Shown here piece by piece: positions 56,337-64,000 of a stretch of DNA of 64,000 bases; the stretch's first letter is position 1; each line of letters opens with the position of its first letter. The position numbers were made by a program, and so were the translations under genes. A model generated the notes under the pieces. The model had not been told where the DNA came from, did not search any database, and saw only the letters and a list, made by a program, of their open reading frames with translations. This DNA is from M3007 sp041392625 (lineage in GTDB: Bacteria; Bacteroidota; Bacteroidia; Chitinophagales; Saprospiraceae): the NCBI GenBank assembly GCA_041392625.1, contig JAWKLR010000001.1:1-64000 (forward strand), read 5' to 3'.

Positions 56337-56344
56337 TATTTTTG
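56337..56344 (+). promoter_or_regulatory. -7 box of the dehydrogenase gene
   Basis: TATTTTTG, 31 nt before ATG 56376. No TTG at the expected distance. Confidence 0.5.
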
Positions 56345-56375
56345 CGCAAGATTTCCCAACCAATTAATTCCAAAC

Positions 56376-57647
56376 ATGTCAGATACATTGCAAATTAGCA
56401 TCGGCCCTAAAATTACGCCGAATGACTTCTTTTTACGCCTGAAAGAACTGGGCGTTTCCCGTGGTGCTGTGATCCATCCATCCATTTCTGCCGGCCAGCC
56501 GCTGGGGGAACACCTGACGGCTTTTGACGAACTGATTCGCGGCAGTGCTGGATACAGCGATCACGAAGCAGTTTTCTTCATGGCAGATGCTGAAACCAAC
56601 TGCCTTTATTTTGTTTTTGTACACAATACCAGTCGCGGCATGGCGCAGGGTGGAACCCGTTTTTTGGGTTACCCAACTATGGGTGATATGCTGTTTGACG
56701 GGCTGCGTCTCAGCCGGGCAATGACCGAAAAAAACTCCGTTGCCCAAATCTGGTGGGGTGGGGGTAAAGCCATCATTTGCCCAATTGATGGACATAAAAA
56801 TGTAGATTCGGATCGCCGCAAGCGCATTTTTGAAAATTACGGCAAATTCGTCGCTTCGCTGAATGGCGTGTATGTTGCTGCCGAAGATATGAATACCACT
56901 CCGGAAGACATGCAGACCATACTTTCACAAAACCGGTTTGTAACCTGTCTGCCTAAGAGCGCAGGCGGTAGTTCAAATCCCAGTCCGTGGACTGCCGGTG
57001 GTGTGTTTCAGGCCATGCTGGCTTCCGTGAAATTTGCCGAGCCGGATGTACCCTTCAAAGACAAGACCGTATTGGTACAAGGGGTGGGCAATGTAGGCAG
57101 CACCATTGCTCGCCTCGCTTATGCCGCGGGTGCTACGGTACTGGTTGCTGACCCGTACCAGCCGGCAGTGGATCAGATTTTGAAGGAATTGCCAGGCACG
57201 AAAGCCGTGGCCACCGACGCGATTTTTGATGTGGATTGCGACATCTTCGCGCCCTCTGCCCGCGGTGGAGTAATCGGCCCGGATGAGGTAGGTAAGCTCC
57301 GCTGCAAATACGTGATTGGTGCCGCCAACAACCAGTTGGTTGATGATGTGGCACAATCGGAAGCACTGGCTGCACGCGGCATCTGGTACCTGCCCGATTT
57401 TTTCATCAACCGCATGGGAATTGTCAACTGCGCCAATGAGCAGTACGGTTACCTGGAAGATGATCTGGAAGCAGCTGTAAAGAAAATTTACGACGATGTC
57501 TTGTGGCTGCTGGAAGAAGCCCGCAAAGAAGGCAAAACGCCTTATGAGGTAGCGATTATGCAGGCCCGCAAACTCACGACAGAAAGCCATCCGATCATGG
57601 GCCACCGCGGCCTCCGTATCATTAAGGATCTGCTGGATCGATACTAG
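56376..57647 (+). CDS. Glu/Leu/Phe/Val dehydrogenase family protein
   Basis: A 423-aa NAD(P)-dependent amino-acid dehydrogenase. The N-terminal substrate domain has GGTR (92-95) and the catalytic Lys131 in WWGGGKAII. PKSAGGSSNPSPWTAGGVF and the Rossmann loop VQGVGNVGSTIARLAY follow. Family members reversibly deaminate branched-chain amino acids, phenylalanine or glutamate. It is longer than leucine dehydrogenase (~365 aa) and shares its order of motifs; the substrate is not certain. The terminator follows 31 bp after the stop. Confidence 0.9.
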   Translation: MSDTLQISIGPKITPNDFFLRLKELGVSRGAVIHPSISAGQPLGEHLTAFDELIRGSAGYSDHEAVFFMADAETNCLYFVFVHNTSRGMAQGGTRFLGYPTMGDMLFDGLRLSRAMTEKNSVAQIWWGGGKAIICPIDGHKNVDSDRRKRIFENYGKFVASLNGVYVAAEDMNTTPEDMQTILSQNRFVTCLPKSAGGSSNPSPWTAGGVFQAMLASVKFAEPDVPFKDKTVLVQGVGNVGSTIARLAYAAGATVLVADPYQPAVDQILKELPGTKAVATDAIFDVDCDIFAPSARGGVIGPDEVGKLRCKYVIGAANNQLVDDVAQSEALAARGIWYLPDFFINRMGIVNCANEQYGYLEDDLEAAVKKIYDDVLWLLEEARKEGKTPYEVAIMQARKLTTESHPIMGHRGLRIIKDLLDRY

Positions 57648-57678
57648 GAGCCAATTTGGTGTTTTATGTATCTTTAAA

Positions 57679-57710
57679 AGCCACTCCGGATAGACTGGGG
57701 TGGCTTTTTT
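57679..57710 (+). terminator. rho-independent terminator
   Basis: Stem AGCCACTCC with GGGGTGGCT (one wobble), 9-nt loop, followed by TTTTT. It serves the dehydrogenase gene. Confidence 0.85.
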
Positions 57711-57917
57711 GTGTGGGGTGTGGGAAATTAAGGTGGGATTTGTATTTTGTGAAATGCCGTCTACTTAAGCAGCGAATGCCGGGAGGAAAAGGATCATTGC
57801 AGTAAGGTTTCTGGCTGCAACGTACGTTGGCTTTAACCTAAAGTAAATGGAAACATTCATGTGTTATTATGATAGTGAATGGAAAATAACACACATCAAC
57901 AAATAAACTAAGTATAG

Positions 57918-58446
57918 GTGCTTCGAATAATTCTATTACTGCTCCCTTTTGGCTTCTTTCTTTCATGTAAAAAAACAACTGTTGAATCTCCTTCAAATTC
58001 TTATTTCTGGGGTGTTATTTCTGGCGAAATTGAAGGCGAACTTTGGACAGGAAGCCCATGCTGTCACCACATTTAACAATCCAAATACCTTTAGTATAAA
58101 TGCTTCTAAAATTAATTTAATATTGGATTAAATGAGTTTTTGAGTATTGTAAAAATCCCCAAAACTCTTGACAGCACTAAAGTAGATTTACAACGTCTCA
58201 TTTAAATGACAGCTTGACAGGTGCCCGCCCATTTAGGTTTCTGGAGGTAGACGTACTAATCGGTACCTATATCATCTCAGAAATGATACCACTAGTTATA
58301 TTAAAATAGCAAGGCTTGATGAGGAAACCAAGGAAGTGGAGGCTGAGTTTGATCTTCTGTTTGTTGCCGAATATAAACCCGATCCATCTTACCCGGATAC
58401 AATTCACTATAAAAACGGAAGCGTTTTGACACGATTTAGTCAATAA
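57918..58446 (+). pseudogene. small lipoprotein, tandem copy 1, broken
   Basis: GTG 57918 opens a lipoprotein signal (LLLLPFGFFLSC, lipid Cys in LSCKKTT). The frame reads GVISGEIEGELWTGS and then stops at ~58074. Other frames carry HAVTTFNNPNTFSINASK and, near the end, YIKIARLDEETKEVEAEFDL and FVAEYKPDPSYPDT to the stop at 58444-58446. The pieces line up with the next gene in order, so this is one gene with at least two indels. No known domain. Just upstream lies an inverted repeat (TGTGTTATT with AATAACACA, ~57861-57894). Confidence 0.7.
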
Positions 58447-58458
58447 ATAGACTGCTTT

Positions 58459-58985
58459 ATGAAACTCTACCAAACCCTTTTCTTCCTATCATGCATCCTG
58501 TCAACTTCCTGTCATAAACCCGAAGAGCAAGCAATGGACAGCCCATGTCATGGGGGTAGCGAGTAACCGTAAATGGGCTTCTCTGGGCGGGTACGGTAAG
58601 TGCACGTAAGGATCAAACCAATGATGACACCTTTAGTATGCATGCCGTGAATTCTGACTATCCGGCCCAGTCATGGATTTTAAACTTTCGCAAAGTTCCA
58701 TTAGAAATTGGTAGTTCCGGAGTGGGCTTAGTTACGACACAAGAAATTGATGGGGATGTGGGTGCACGACTTTATTTTCTGGGGATTGATGTATTGCTGG
58801 GATATTATGACGTCTCAGAAACGGATACTACCAGTTATGTCAAAGTAACCCGGATAGATGAGTTTTCTGGAAAAGTCGATCTTGAGTTTGACATAACATT
58901 AATCGCAGTTCATAAGCCCAAGCCCGATTTTCCCGATACACTTCGGTTTCGAAAGGGGCGGATTCGTACGCGGGTAATGGAGTAG
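58459..58985 (+). pseudogene. small lipoprotein, tandem copy 2, frameshifted
   Basis: ATG 58459 opens a lipoprotein signal (FFLSCILSTSC, lipid Cys in TSCHKPEE). That frame stops at 58566; a second frame continues VNGLLWAGTVSARKD and SMHAVNSDYPAQSW to 58985. One indel near 58550-58567, beside a run of G, separates them. The C-terminal strand SYVKVTRIDEFSGKVDLEFD parallels copy 1 (YIKIARLDEETKEVEAEFDL), showing tandem duplication followed by divergence. Function unknown; a ~170-aa outer-membrane or surface lipoprotein if intact. Confidence 0.75.
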
Positions 58986-59020
58986 TAAAAGTGGCAGTGG
59001 ATGAGGCGCAGGCCCCAAAC

Positions 59021-59053
59021 AAAAAAAGCGACCCGGTTTCCCGAGTCGCTTTT
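59021..59053 (-). terminator. tRNA-Leu terminator
   Basis: On the minus strand AAAAGCGACTCGGG pairs with CCGGGTCGCTTTT-like bases around a short A loop, followed by a T run (the seven A at 59021-59027). It begins right at the CCA end. Confidence 0.85.
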
Positions 59054-59055
59054 GG

Positions 59056-59139
59056 TGCGGAAAGGGGGAGTCGAACCCCCATGCCCGCGAGGGCGCACGC
59101 CCCTGAAACGTGTGCGTCTACCAATTCCGCCATTTCCGC
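59056..59139 (-). tRNA. tRNA-Leu (anticodon CAG)
   Basis: A complete class II tRNA with acceptor stem GCGGAAA/TTTCCGC, D-arm GGCGGAATTGGTAGACGC, anticodon stem-loop CACGT-TTCAGGG-GCGTG giving anticodon CAG, a long variable arm (GCCCTCGCGGGC) and T-loop GGTTCGACTCC. CCA is encoded at 59053-59055. It reads CUG codons. Confidence 0.96.
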
Positions 59140-59161
59140 AGGTAGTATTTTCAGAGGGCTG

Positions 59162-59193
59162 CAAAGATAAATGCAGAGTTTATAATTGTGCAA
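59162..59193 (-). promoter_or_regulatory. tRNA-Leu promoter
   Basis: Minus-strand TTG (59191-59193), 21-nt spacer, TATCTTTG (59162-59169). The predicted start (~59156) leaves a 5' leader of about 17 nt for RNase P to remove. Confidence 0.75.
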
Positions 59194-59231
59194 GTCCTTT
59201 GCGTTTTTTTTCAAACAAAAAATTCGGCGAC

Positions 59232-60017
59232 TTAATACAGGGCCATACTGAACATCCGGCGGTAGCCCTGGGTCAATGGGTGGTGCTCACCCAAAAAGCG
59301 GAACAGGGCAACTACTGTGCGGCGAGGAAGCGCATCCTGGTAGTTTTTGTCGGCCCGTACTGCCTGGATCAGGAGTTTCAATGCCTCCTCGGTTTCCCCG
59401 TTTTTCAGGGTTTGCAGCGCCGCCAGCATGTGCGGAGCCGCCGGACTGTCTGATTCGTCTGCTGTCAGGGTGTAAAATTCCGCCATGGTATTAATTTCCT
59501 TGGCCAGATCGTAGTAGCGATCGGTTGGTGGGATCTTGGCTACCAGCTCCCGGGCTGCTTCCGGATTTTCCGCTACCATGTGCTGTGCAAGGGCTATTTC
59601 AGCGGGGCGCATGCCGGGGTTGGTCAGCACAAATTGCTCCAGTGCCTGCACCATATTGGTGTCGGGCCAGGCAGTTGCTTTATCCAGGATGGCGGTCAGT
59701 TCCTGCTGTGCCGGATTGGGCAAGTGCTCTTCGAGCCAGTTTTCAAGCATGGGGCGGGTAAGGGCACCGACAAACTCATCGATTACCTCACCGTTGTAAA
59801 ACAACTTGCAGTTGGGTATGCTGCGAACGCCGTAGTTGCGCGAAATGTCCGGATACTCTTCGGTGTTCACTTTTACCAGTTCCCAGGTATCCTGTTCTGC
59901 CGCAACAGCCTCCAGGGTTGGGGTGAGCATGCGACAAGGGCCACACCATTCTGCCCAAAAATCTACCAGTACCGGTATCTCCCGGCTGCGTTCAATCACG
60001 TCTTGCTGAAAATCCAT
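59232..60017 (-). CDS. thioredoxin with TPR-like C-terminus (CnoX/YbbN-like)
   Basis: A 261-aa cytoplasmic protein. The thioredoxin domain (~1-105) has the intact active site WCGPC (Cys25, Cys28) and the cis-Pro in SIPNCKLF. The rest (~110-260) is helical and TPR-like, ending in the YbbN-type tail (DALPRRTVVALFRFLGEHHP). In E. coli CnoX this design protects chaperone clients from oxidation, though its active site is changed; here the full CxxC suggests real redox activity. Transcribed away from the GT9 gene. Confidence 0.9.
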   Translation of the reverse strand: MDFQQDVIERSREIPVLVDFWAEWCGPCRMLTPTLEAVAAEQDTWELVKVNTEEYPDISRNYGVRSIPNCKLFYNGEVIDEFVGALTRPMLENWLEEHLPNPAQQELTAILDKATAWPDTNMVQALEQFVLTNPGMRPAEIALAQHMVAENPEAARELVAKIPPTDRYYDLAKEINTMAEFYTLTADESDSPAAPHMLAALQTLKNGETEEALKLLIQAVRADKNYQDALPRRTVVALFRFLGEHHPLTQGYRRMFSMALY

Positions 60018-60166
60018 ATGCTATTCTATAGTTTTATTTTGAAGGCAAAAATCACATGTTTGCGCCTCTGTTTTCACTGCCGCAAAATTACGGCGAATTC
60101 AGGCTCCCGCGTTTCACTTTCTACCGATTTCGCGGCAGTTTTTATTTGATACCTGAGCTCGTGAAA

Positions 60167-60318
60167 TTGTTTGTTCGGTTAGTTCGCCTCTTCGGGGCTT
60201 TGTTTATTTGTTTAAATTCGCCCTGACTGAAGTCAGGACTGATGAAAAATAAACAAATAAACAAGGGCAAGCGCAGCGCGTCCCGGCTAAACAAGGCTCG
60301 AAGAGCCGAATAAACAAA
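60167..60318. repeat. dispersed palindromic repeat, copies 2 and 3 in inverted pair
   Basis: Copy 2 (60167-60216, minus sense) and copy 3 (60246-60318, plus sense) carry the same unit: AAACAAATAAACAA, a GC-rich hairpin (GCTCGAAGAGC in copy 3), then GAATAAAC. They face each other around a CCTGAC/GTCAGG-like hairpin (about 60221-60237), so the whole can fold as one large stem. It reaches the ATG of the GT9 gene at 60319. The rest of the 60018-60318 gap shows no gene. Confidence 0.75.
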
Positions 60319-61299
60319 ATGAAGATACTTGTTTTGCAGACTGCTTTTCTGGGCGATGTGGTATTGGCTACGCCGCTGATCGAGAAGCTCCATCGCTTTT
60401 ATCCGGAGGCAGAACTTCATTTTTTGCTTCGAAAGGGAAACGAAGGGCTGCTCAAAGACCATCCTTTTCTGCATCGCTGTTGGGTATGGGATAAGAAAAC
60501 GCAGAAGTATGCCGGCCTGTGGCGCATGCTTCGCGCAATTCGGCGGGAGCGTTTTGACGTGGTGGTCAACTGTCAGCGATTTGCAGCGGCGGGTTTTCTC
60601 ACCGTGTTTTCTGGTGCCCGGCACACCGTGGGTTTTGATAAAAATCCGCTAGCCCGTTTTTTTAGTCGTCGGTTTCCCCATCAGATTGGGACGGGCCAAC
60701 ACGAAGTCGAACGCAACCTTTCGCTTATTGAAGCACTCACCGATACCAGTTTTCAGATGCCGCGCTTGTATCCCGGTGAGCAGGATTATGCGAAGGTGTC
60801 GGAACTCGTAGGGGCTGGTCCGTATGTATGCATGGCACCCAATTCGGTTTGGTTTACCAAGCAGTGGCCGGCACACAAGTGGCTGGAGTTGATCGAGCGC
60901 ATTCCGGCTACGTATACCGTTTGTTTGTTGGGAGCTCCGGGCGATTTTGATGGCTGTGAGTCCATTCGGCTTGCGGCAGCGCATCCGGATGTTCGGAACC
61001 TGGCGGGCAAACTCAATTTACTGCAGTCTGCTGCCCTGATGGCGGGTGCTGGAATGAACTATGTAAACGACTCCGCTCCGCTCCACCTGGCATCGGCCAT
61101 GAATGCACCGGTTGCCGCCGTTTTCTGCTCAACGGTACCGGATTTTGGTTTCGGCCCGTTATCGACCGACCGTTTTCTCGTAGAATCGACCGATTCCTTG
61201 TCTTGCCGACCTTGTGGTCTACACGGGCATCGCGCCTGTCCCAAAGGTCATTTTGACTGTGCAGAAGGGATTTATGCGGCCCAGTTCCCCTTGCCTTAG
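60319..61299 (+). CDS. glycosyltransferase family 9 (heptosyltransferase-like)
   Basis: A 326-aa GT-B enzyme of the LPS heptosyltransferase family. The N-terminus MKILVLQTAFLGDVVLATPL is typical. The C-terminal half has MAPNSVWFTKQWPAHKW (family APGS..KRWP-type motif) and the sugar-nucleotide region GAGMNYVNDSAPLHLASAMN. A short Cys-rich tail (CRPCGLHGHRACPKGHFDC) is usual in relatives. It probably adds a sugar to lipid A core or other glycolipid. The gene starts directly at the end of a repeat. Confidence 0.92.
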   Translation: MKILVLQTAFLGDVVLATPLIEKLHRFYPEAELHFLLRKGNEGLLKDHPFLHRCWVWDKKTQKYAGLWRMLRAIRRERFDVVVNCQRFAAAGFLTVFSGARHTVGFDKNPLARFFSRRFPHQIGTGQHEVERNLSLIEALTDTSFQMPRLYPGEQDYAKVSELVGAGPYVCMAPNSVWFTKQWPAHKWLELIERIPATYTVCLLGAPGDFDGCESIRLAAAHPDVRNLAGKLNLLQSAALMAGAGMNYVNDSAPLHLASAMNAPVAAVFCSTVPDFGFGPLSTDRFLVESTDSLSCRPCGLHGHRACPKGHFDCAEGIYAAQFPLP

Positions 61300-61858
61300 C
61301 CAACCGTTTTCTCGCAAAATCGACCGCTTTCTTTTTTAGGAAGCACGAAAATGCAAAAAAAATGCCGCTCATGTCATTTTTCCAGCTTCTGCAATTTTTG
61401 AATGATTTGGTTTTGGATTTGATTGGTTATTTTGGTTTTAGTTGAATATTTTTTAACAATAAGGTGTTTTTAATGAAAATATGAAAGCGTATTTGGGCCA
61501 TTTTTTGGACAAAATTCAAACCAGATAAAACATATTTAAAAAAAAGTGCGTTTATTTGCAACAGATTAAATGAGAAACACAAGAAAAGAGCGAAAGCGAA
61601 GTGAGTGTGTTTCGATCTTCTCTGAAAAAGTTGCGAAAAAAGAAAAACAGAATTTTTTTCTTAAAGAACTGTAACTTTGAATTAGAAAGTACTTTGATCC
61701 GCTTTTTTACACTAAACGCCAAAAGAGGCTGAACGTATTAAGAATAACAATTAGAACACGATGTTGATATAAAAACTAAGTGTTATTTGAAAAGTGGACC
61801 TAACAAAATTGACGAAAGAAATTAAGCGCTACGGCGCATAAGAAAACCGAAGGCGGGG

Positions 61859-61905
61859 GCCCTCCAGCCCTTTCAAATGAGAAAGGGAGGAGGGCTGTTT
61901 TTTTT
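61859..61905 (+). terminator. strong hairpin terminator
   Basis: Outer stem GCCCTCC/GGAGGGC and inner stem CCCTTTC/GAAAGGG with a small bulge, then TGTTTTTTTT. It has no coding gene in front of it within 550 bp. Confidence 0.8.
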
Positions 61906-61956
61906 CATGAGAGACCATCTCCACAAACCGATCAAACGGGATTGGTTGCCAAATGC

Positions 61957-61997
61957 GCAAAAGCCATTCTGAAATGTCAGAATGGCTTTTGCTTTTT
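61957..61997 (+). terminator. second hairpin with T-run
   Basis: A perfect 16-bp stem (GCAAAAGCCATTCTGA with TCAGAATGGCTTTTGC) with loop AATG, followed by TTTTT. It lies 49 bp ahead of the -7 box for the PorV/PorQ-like gene. Confidence 0.75.
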
Positions 61998-62045
61998 CTG
62001 TCCGAACCTGTGCCAACAAACAAGCCCGAAAGCATAACATTTTTC

Positions 62046-62053
62046 TATTTTTG
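62046..62053 (+). promoter_or_regulatory. -7 box of the PorV/PorQ-like gene
   Basis: TATTTTTG, exact TAnnTTTG; predicted leader ~75 nt to ATG 62136. It lies after both terminators and shows that the long upstream in-frame extension (from 61953) is not translated. Confidence 0.6.
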
Positions 62054-62135
62054 TCCCAACAGGCAACCTCCATTGGATCATGCTCGTCAAATCAAGACCA
62101 GGATCCGTATGGGCTGGTTGAGAAGAAATAGAACT

Positions 62136-63230
62136 ATGCAAAAACAGTTATACACACTTGCGGCTTTGTTTTTATTGGCCAGCCAGGGACTTTGGGCCCA
62201 GGTAAAATACAGCAACGAATTTTTGGCGATCGGAGTGGGAGCGCGTGCACACGGAATGTCCGGGGCACAAACCGCACTGACCAACGATATCACCGCAGCA
62301 TATTGGAACCCCGCCGGGCTTACACAAATTGATGCCCCCTTTCAAATTGCAGCCATGCATGCCGAGTGGTTTGTCGGAGTATCTCAGTACGATTACCTGG
62401 CGGTAGGTAAACCTCTGAACACCGAGCAACGTTCTTTCCTGGCACTTTCCGTTATTCGCCTGGGCATCGACAACATTCCCTACACCATCAATCTGGTAAA
62501 TCCGGACGGAAGTATTAATTACGACAACCTCTCTTCATTTTCAGCTGCAGATTATGCGGTAATGGGCAGTTATGCGCAGCAATTGCGCAATCCGGCCTTG
62601 TCGGTAGGCGGCAGTGTAAAAGTCGTGCGTCGTGTGATCGGGTCAATTGGCAACTCCTGGGGGTTCGGAGCAGACCTCGGTATGCAGTACCGCAAGGGCA
62701 ACTGGCTCTTTGGTGTGATGGGCCGCGATATAACAAGCACGTTCATTGCCTGGACCTTTAACCTGACGGAGCAGGAGAAAAATGTATTTACACAAACGGG
62801 AAATGAAATCCCGGAAAGCAACACCGAAATTACACGGCCCCGGGTAATCCTGGGAACTGCCTGGAAAACCCAATTGGGAGCCAATACCACCCTCCAGCCA
62901 GCCCTGGATATGGAGTTTACAACCGATGGCCAGCGAAATGTACTGGTTAGTTCCAAATCCATCAACATCGACCCGCGACTCGGGCTTGAACTCGACTACA
63001 AACAGTTCTTGCAACTACGCGGTGGGGTAGGTAATTTTCAACGTGTAAAGGATGATTTTAGTCCGGAAAAAGAGCGATTGAGCCTGCAACCCAACTTTGG
63101 TGTAGGTATGCGTTTGGGCCGTTTACAGATCGATTATGCTCTTACCGACATCGGAAATGTGTCGGAAGTGCTTTATTCCCACATTTTTTCTCTCCGTTTG
63201 GATTTGAAACAACGAACACCAGAAAATTAA
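62136..63230 (+). CDS. PorV/PorQ family outer membrane protein
   Basis: A 364-aa exported barrel. ATG 62136 starts a clear signal peptide (LAALFLLASQGLWAQ); an in-frame ATG at 62109 adds nine basic residues. The mature start FLAIGVGARAHGMSGAQTAL and AYWNPAGLTQ is the hallmark of the PorV/PorQ (UPF0164) family. PorV shuttles T9SS cargo to the surface attachment machinery; many Bacteroidota carry several paralogues of unknown role, so I do not assign PorV itself. It fits the T9SS cargo proteins of this window. Confidence 0.88.
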   Translation: MQKQLYTLAALFLLASQGLWAQVKYSNEFLAIGVGARAHGMSGAQTALTNDITAAYWNPAGLTQIDAPFQIAAMHAEWFVGVSQYDYLAVGKPLNTEQRSFLALSVIRLGIDNIPYTINLVNPDGSINYDNLSSFSAADYAVMGSYAQQLRNPALSVGGSVKVVRRVIGSIGNSWGFGADLGMQYRKGNWLFGVMGRDITSTFIAWTFNLTEQEKNVFTQTGNEIPESNTEITRPRVILGTAWKTQLGANTTLQPALDMEFTTDGQRNVLVSSKSINIDPRLGLELDYKQFLQLRGGVGNFQRVKDDFSPEKERLSLQPNFGVGMRLGRLQIDYALTDIGNVSEVLYSHIFSLRLDLKQRTPEN

Positions 63231-63570
63231 AAATAAAGCCGTTTTCTCGCGCCTGGGAACCGCTTACTCCAAATTTGCTCCTCTGACAGGCTCTGTTGAT
63301 CTAACCGGACTCCAAAAATATTTTGTGGAATCTTTGTACCTATTAAAAGCCAGCGTATATTTGTCGGAGAGTTTTTAATCCATAACACTATTAATCCTTT
63401 TAACGATACAAAGACCTTCGGATTTCCCACCCAACCGTTTTCCGATTTTAAAGTATAGGTTTTAATTGCCATACGATTTTCCCGTACTGGCTTTTATGAT
63501 GCGGTATTTAGTTCGTGCTTTGTTGCGACTAAGTAACCCATATAGTTAGTACCATTATAATCTCATGGTT

Positions 63571-63608
63571 GCCCCTCCGGTTTGGCTCGCGGTGAGGGGC
63601 TTTTTTTT
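63571..63608 (+). terminator. rho-independent terminator
   Basis: GCCCCTC pairs with GAGGGGC around a 16-nt loop, followed by eight T. It lies 340 bp after the PorV/PorQ-like gene; the intervening 63231-63570 shows no gene. Confidence 0.8.
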
Positions 63609-63616
63609 GCCCATAC

Positions 63617-63706
63617 TAGTAGTAAGTAGTAAGTAGTAAGTAGTAAGTGATAAGTAGTAAGTTGACCTGTAACATGTCAAAAATATACTTACTACTTATC
63701 ACTTAC
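63617..63706. repeat. 7-bp tandem repeat and 20-bp inverted repeat
   Basis: Bases 63620-63661 are six copies of TAGTAAG, the fifth being TGATAAG. The last ones form one arm (63643-63662) of a perfect 20-bp inverted repeat with 63687-63706, around a 24-nt loop holding TGAC...GTCA. The structure could form a cruciform. Confidence 0.85.
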
Positions 63707-63720
63707 AACTTACTACTTCT

Positions 63721-63757
63721 GTATAAACAAGGCCCGGAGGGCCGAATAAACATCATC
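63721..63757. repeat. dispersed palindromic repeat, copy 4
   Basis: ATAAACAAGGCCCGGAGGGCCGAATAAACA repeats the unit at 41.07 and 60.17-60.32 kb, with a perfect GGCCC/GGGCC hairpin. A shorter GCCCGAAGGGC palindrome follows (~63769). Confidence 0.75.
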
Positions 63758-63893
63758 AAATCATCCTAGCCCGAAGGGCGTATCAACATATCATCACTTC
63801 CTTGCCAGATAGAGCATGGCTACCCGCTTTCCCCGCATTTCCCTTAAATAATTCTGATCGGGTGTGTATCTTGCATGCTCTAAATCCAATCCG

Positions 63894-64000
63894 ATGAAAA
63901 CCCGATCCATACTCGCAGTCTTTTCCCTTTTTCTGTTTGGTGCTGGCACGGCCACAGCACAGGTATTTACTCCGTATTTTGAAAATGCAGCCGCCCTGGC
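63894..64000 (+). CDS. 5' end of an exported protein (partial)
   Basis: ATG 63894 opens a signal peptide (MKTRSILAVFSLFLFGAGTA, cleavage after TAQ) and the frame stays open to the window edge, 35 residues in. Nothing in the visible mature part identifies it. A TATCTTGC sequence (~63867) is a possible degenerate -7 box. Confidence 0.7.
   Translation, partial: MKTRSILAVFSLFLFGAGTATAQVFTPYFENAAAL

Larger units (their letters stand above)
61300..62045. other. 750-bp gap with possible transcript and two hairpins
   Basis: No credible gene. Strand composition is A-rich at 61500-61860. TAACTTTG (61672-61679) is a -7 box; a transcript from ~61686 would end at the terminator at 61859-61905, about 220 nt. 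A second perfect 16-bp hairpin follows at 61957-61992. The section could be a small RNA gene or a long leader. Confidence 0.45.

Noticed and set aside
61953..62135. N-terminal extension of the PorV/PorQ-like gene
   Set aside because: It spans a terminator hairpin and the -7 box, and would bury the signal peptide at residue 62.
63617..63706. CRISPR-like array
   Set aside because: Repeat units are 7 bp without spacers; no cas genes are in the window.

Overview
The window reads as a chromosomal stretch of a Bacteroidota bacterium with moderate GC. The evidence is: several secreted proteins ending in type IX secretion (T9SS) sorting domains, T9SS outer-membrane proteins (PorT and a PorV/PorQ-like protein), a TonB-dependent receptor with a carboxypeptidase-like N-terminal extension, DUF1573, DUF2795 and DUF3109 proteins, and promoters of the Bacteroidota type (TTG, about 19-21 nt, TAnnTTTG). 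Gene starts mostly lack a Shine-Dalgarno sequence, with rpsU a striking exception. The large secreted proteins and gene pairs such as menG-porT resemble the Saprospiria/Chitinophagia side of the phylum, but that placement is only an inference.

Layout. 0-5.3 kb: the tail of a T9SS cargo protein, a C25 (gingipain-type) peptidase and an XRE/IrrE-like regulator. 5.5-12.2 kb: tpiA, two membrane proteins, a TerC-family transporter, an M16 peptidase and a DUF5723 outer-membrane protein. 12.2-21 kb: a TPR-histidine kinase split by an amber codon, a possible 49-aa gene, a shattered subtilisin-like T9SS cargo gene, a histone-deacetylase-family enzyme, rpsU and a broken Xer recombinase. 21-30.5 kb: a lipoprotein, recN, RNase P RNA, a 1242-aa NtrY-like kinase overlapping a DUF3109 gene, and an M23 peptidase. 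30.8-38.4 kb: a 2-oxoacid:ferredoxin oxidoreductase operon with an FAD/iron-sulfur partner, then a phosphohexomutase and a cysteine desulfurase. 38.4-47 kb: a TonB receptor, msrB, a broken thioredoxin-dockerin T9SS cargo gene, a GT2 glycosyltransferase, ribB with a degenerate ribA half, menG and porT. 47-57.6 kb: dnaG (frameshifted), rnz, a Crp/Fnr regulator, a DUF2795 gene, queA, typA, a candidate structured RNA, a DUF1573 gene and an amino-acid dehydrogenase. 57.9-64 kb: two broken tandem lipoproteins, tRNA-Leu(CAG), a thioredoxin/CnoX-like protein, a GT9 glycosyltransferase, a PorV/PorQ-family protein, repeats and the start of another exported protein.

Two themes stand out. First, many genes are interrupted by single-base indels or a stop, including genes that should be essential or conserved (dnaG, korA, korB, a Xer recombinase). 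The interruptions are clustered, so consensus errors are the simplest explanation for several, although the subtilase gene (about 17 frame changes) could be a true pseudogene. Second, non-coding structure is rich: a candidate ~130-nt RNA with its own -7 box and terminator at 55.27-55.41 kb, a dispersed palindromic repeat in at least four copies, a 7-bp tandem repeat with a 20-bp inverted repeat, and -7 boxes abutting start codons that suggest leaderless or near-leaderless mRNAs. I did not find an obvious defence or biosynthetic cluster; the most interesting signals are these RNA, repeat and translation-control features.
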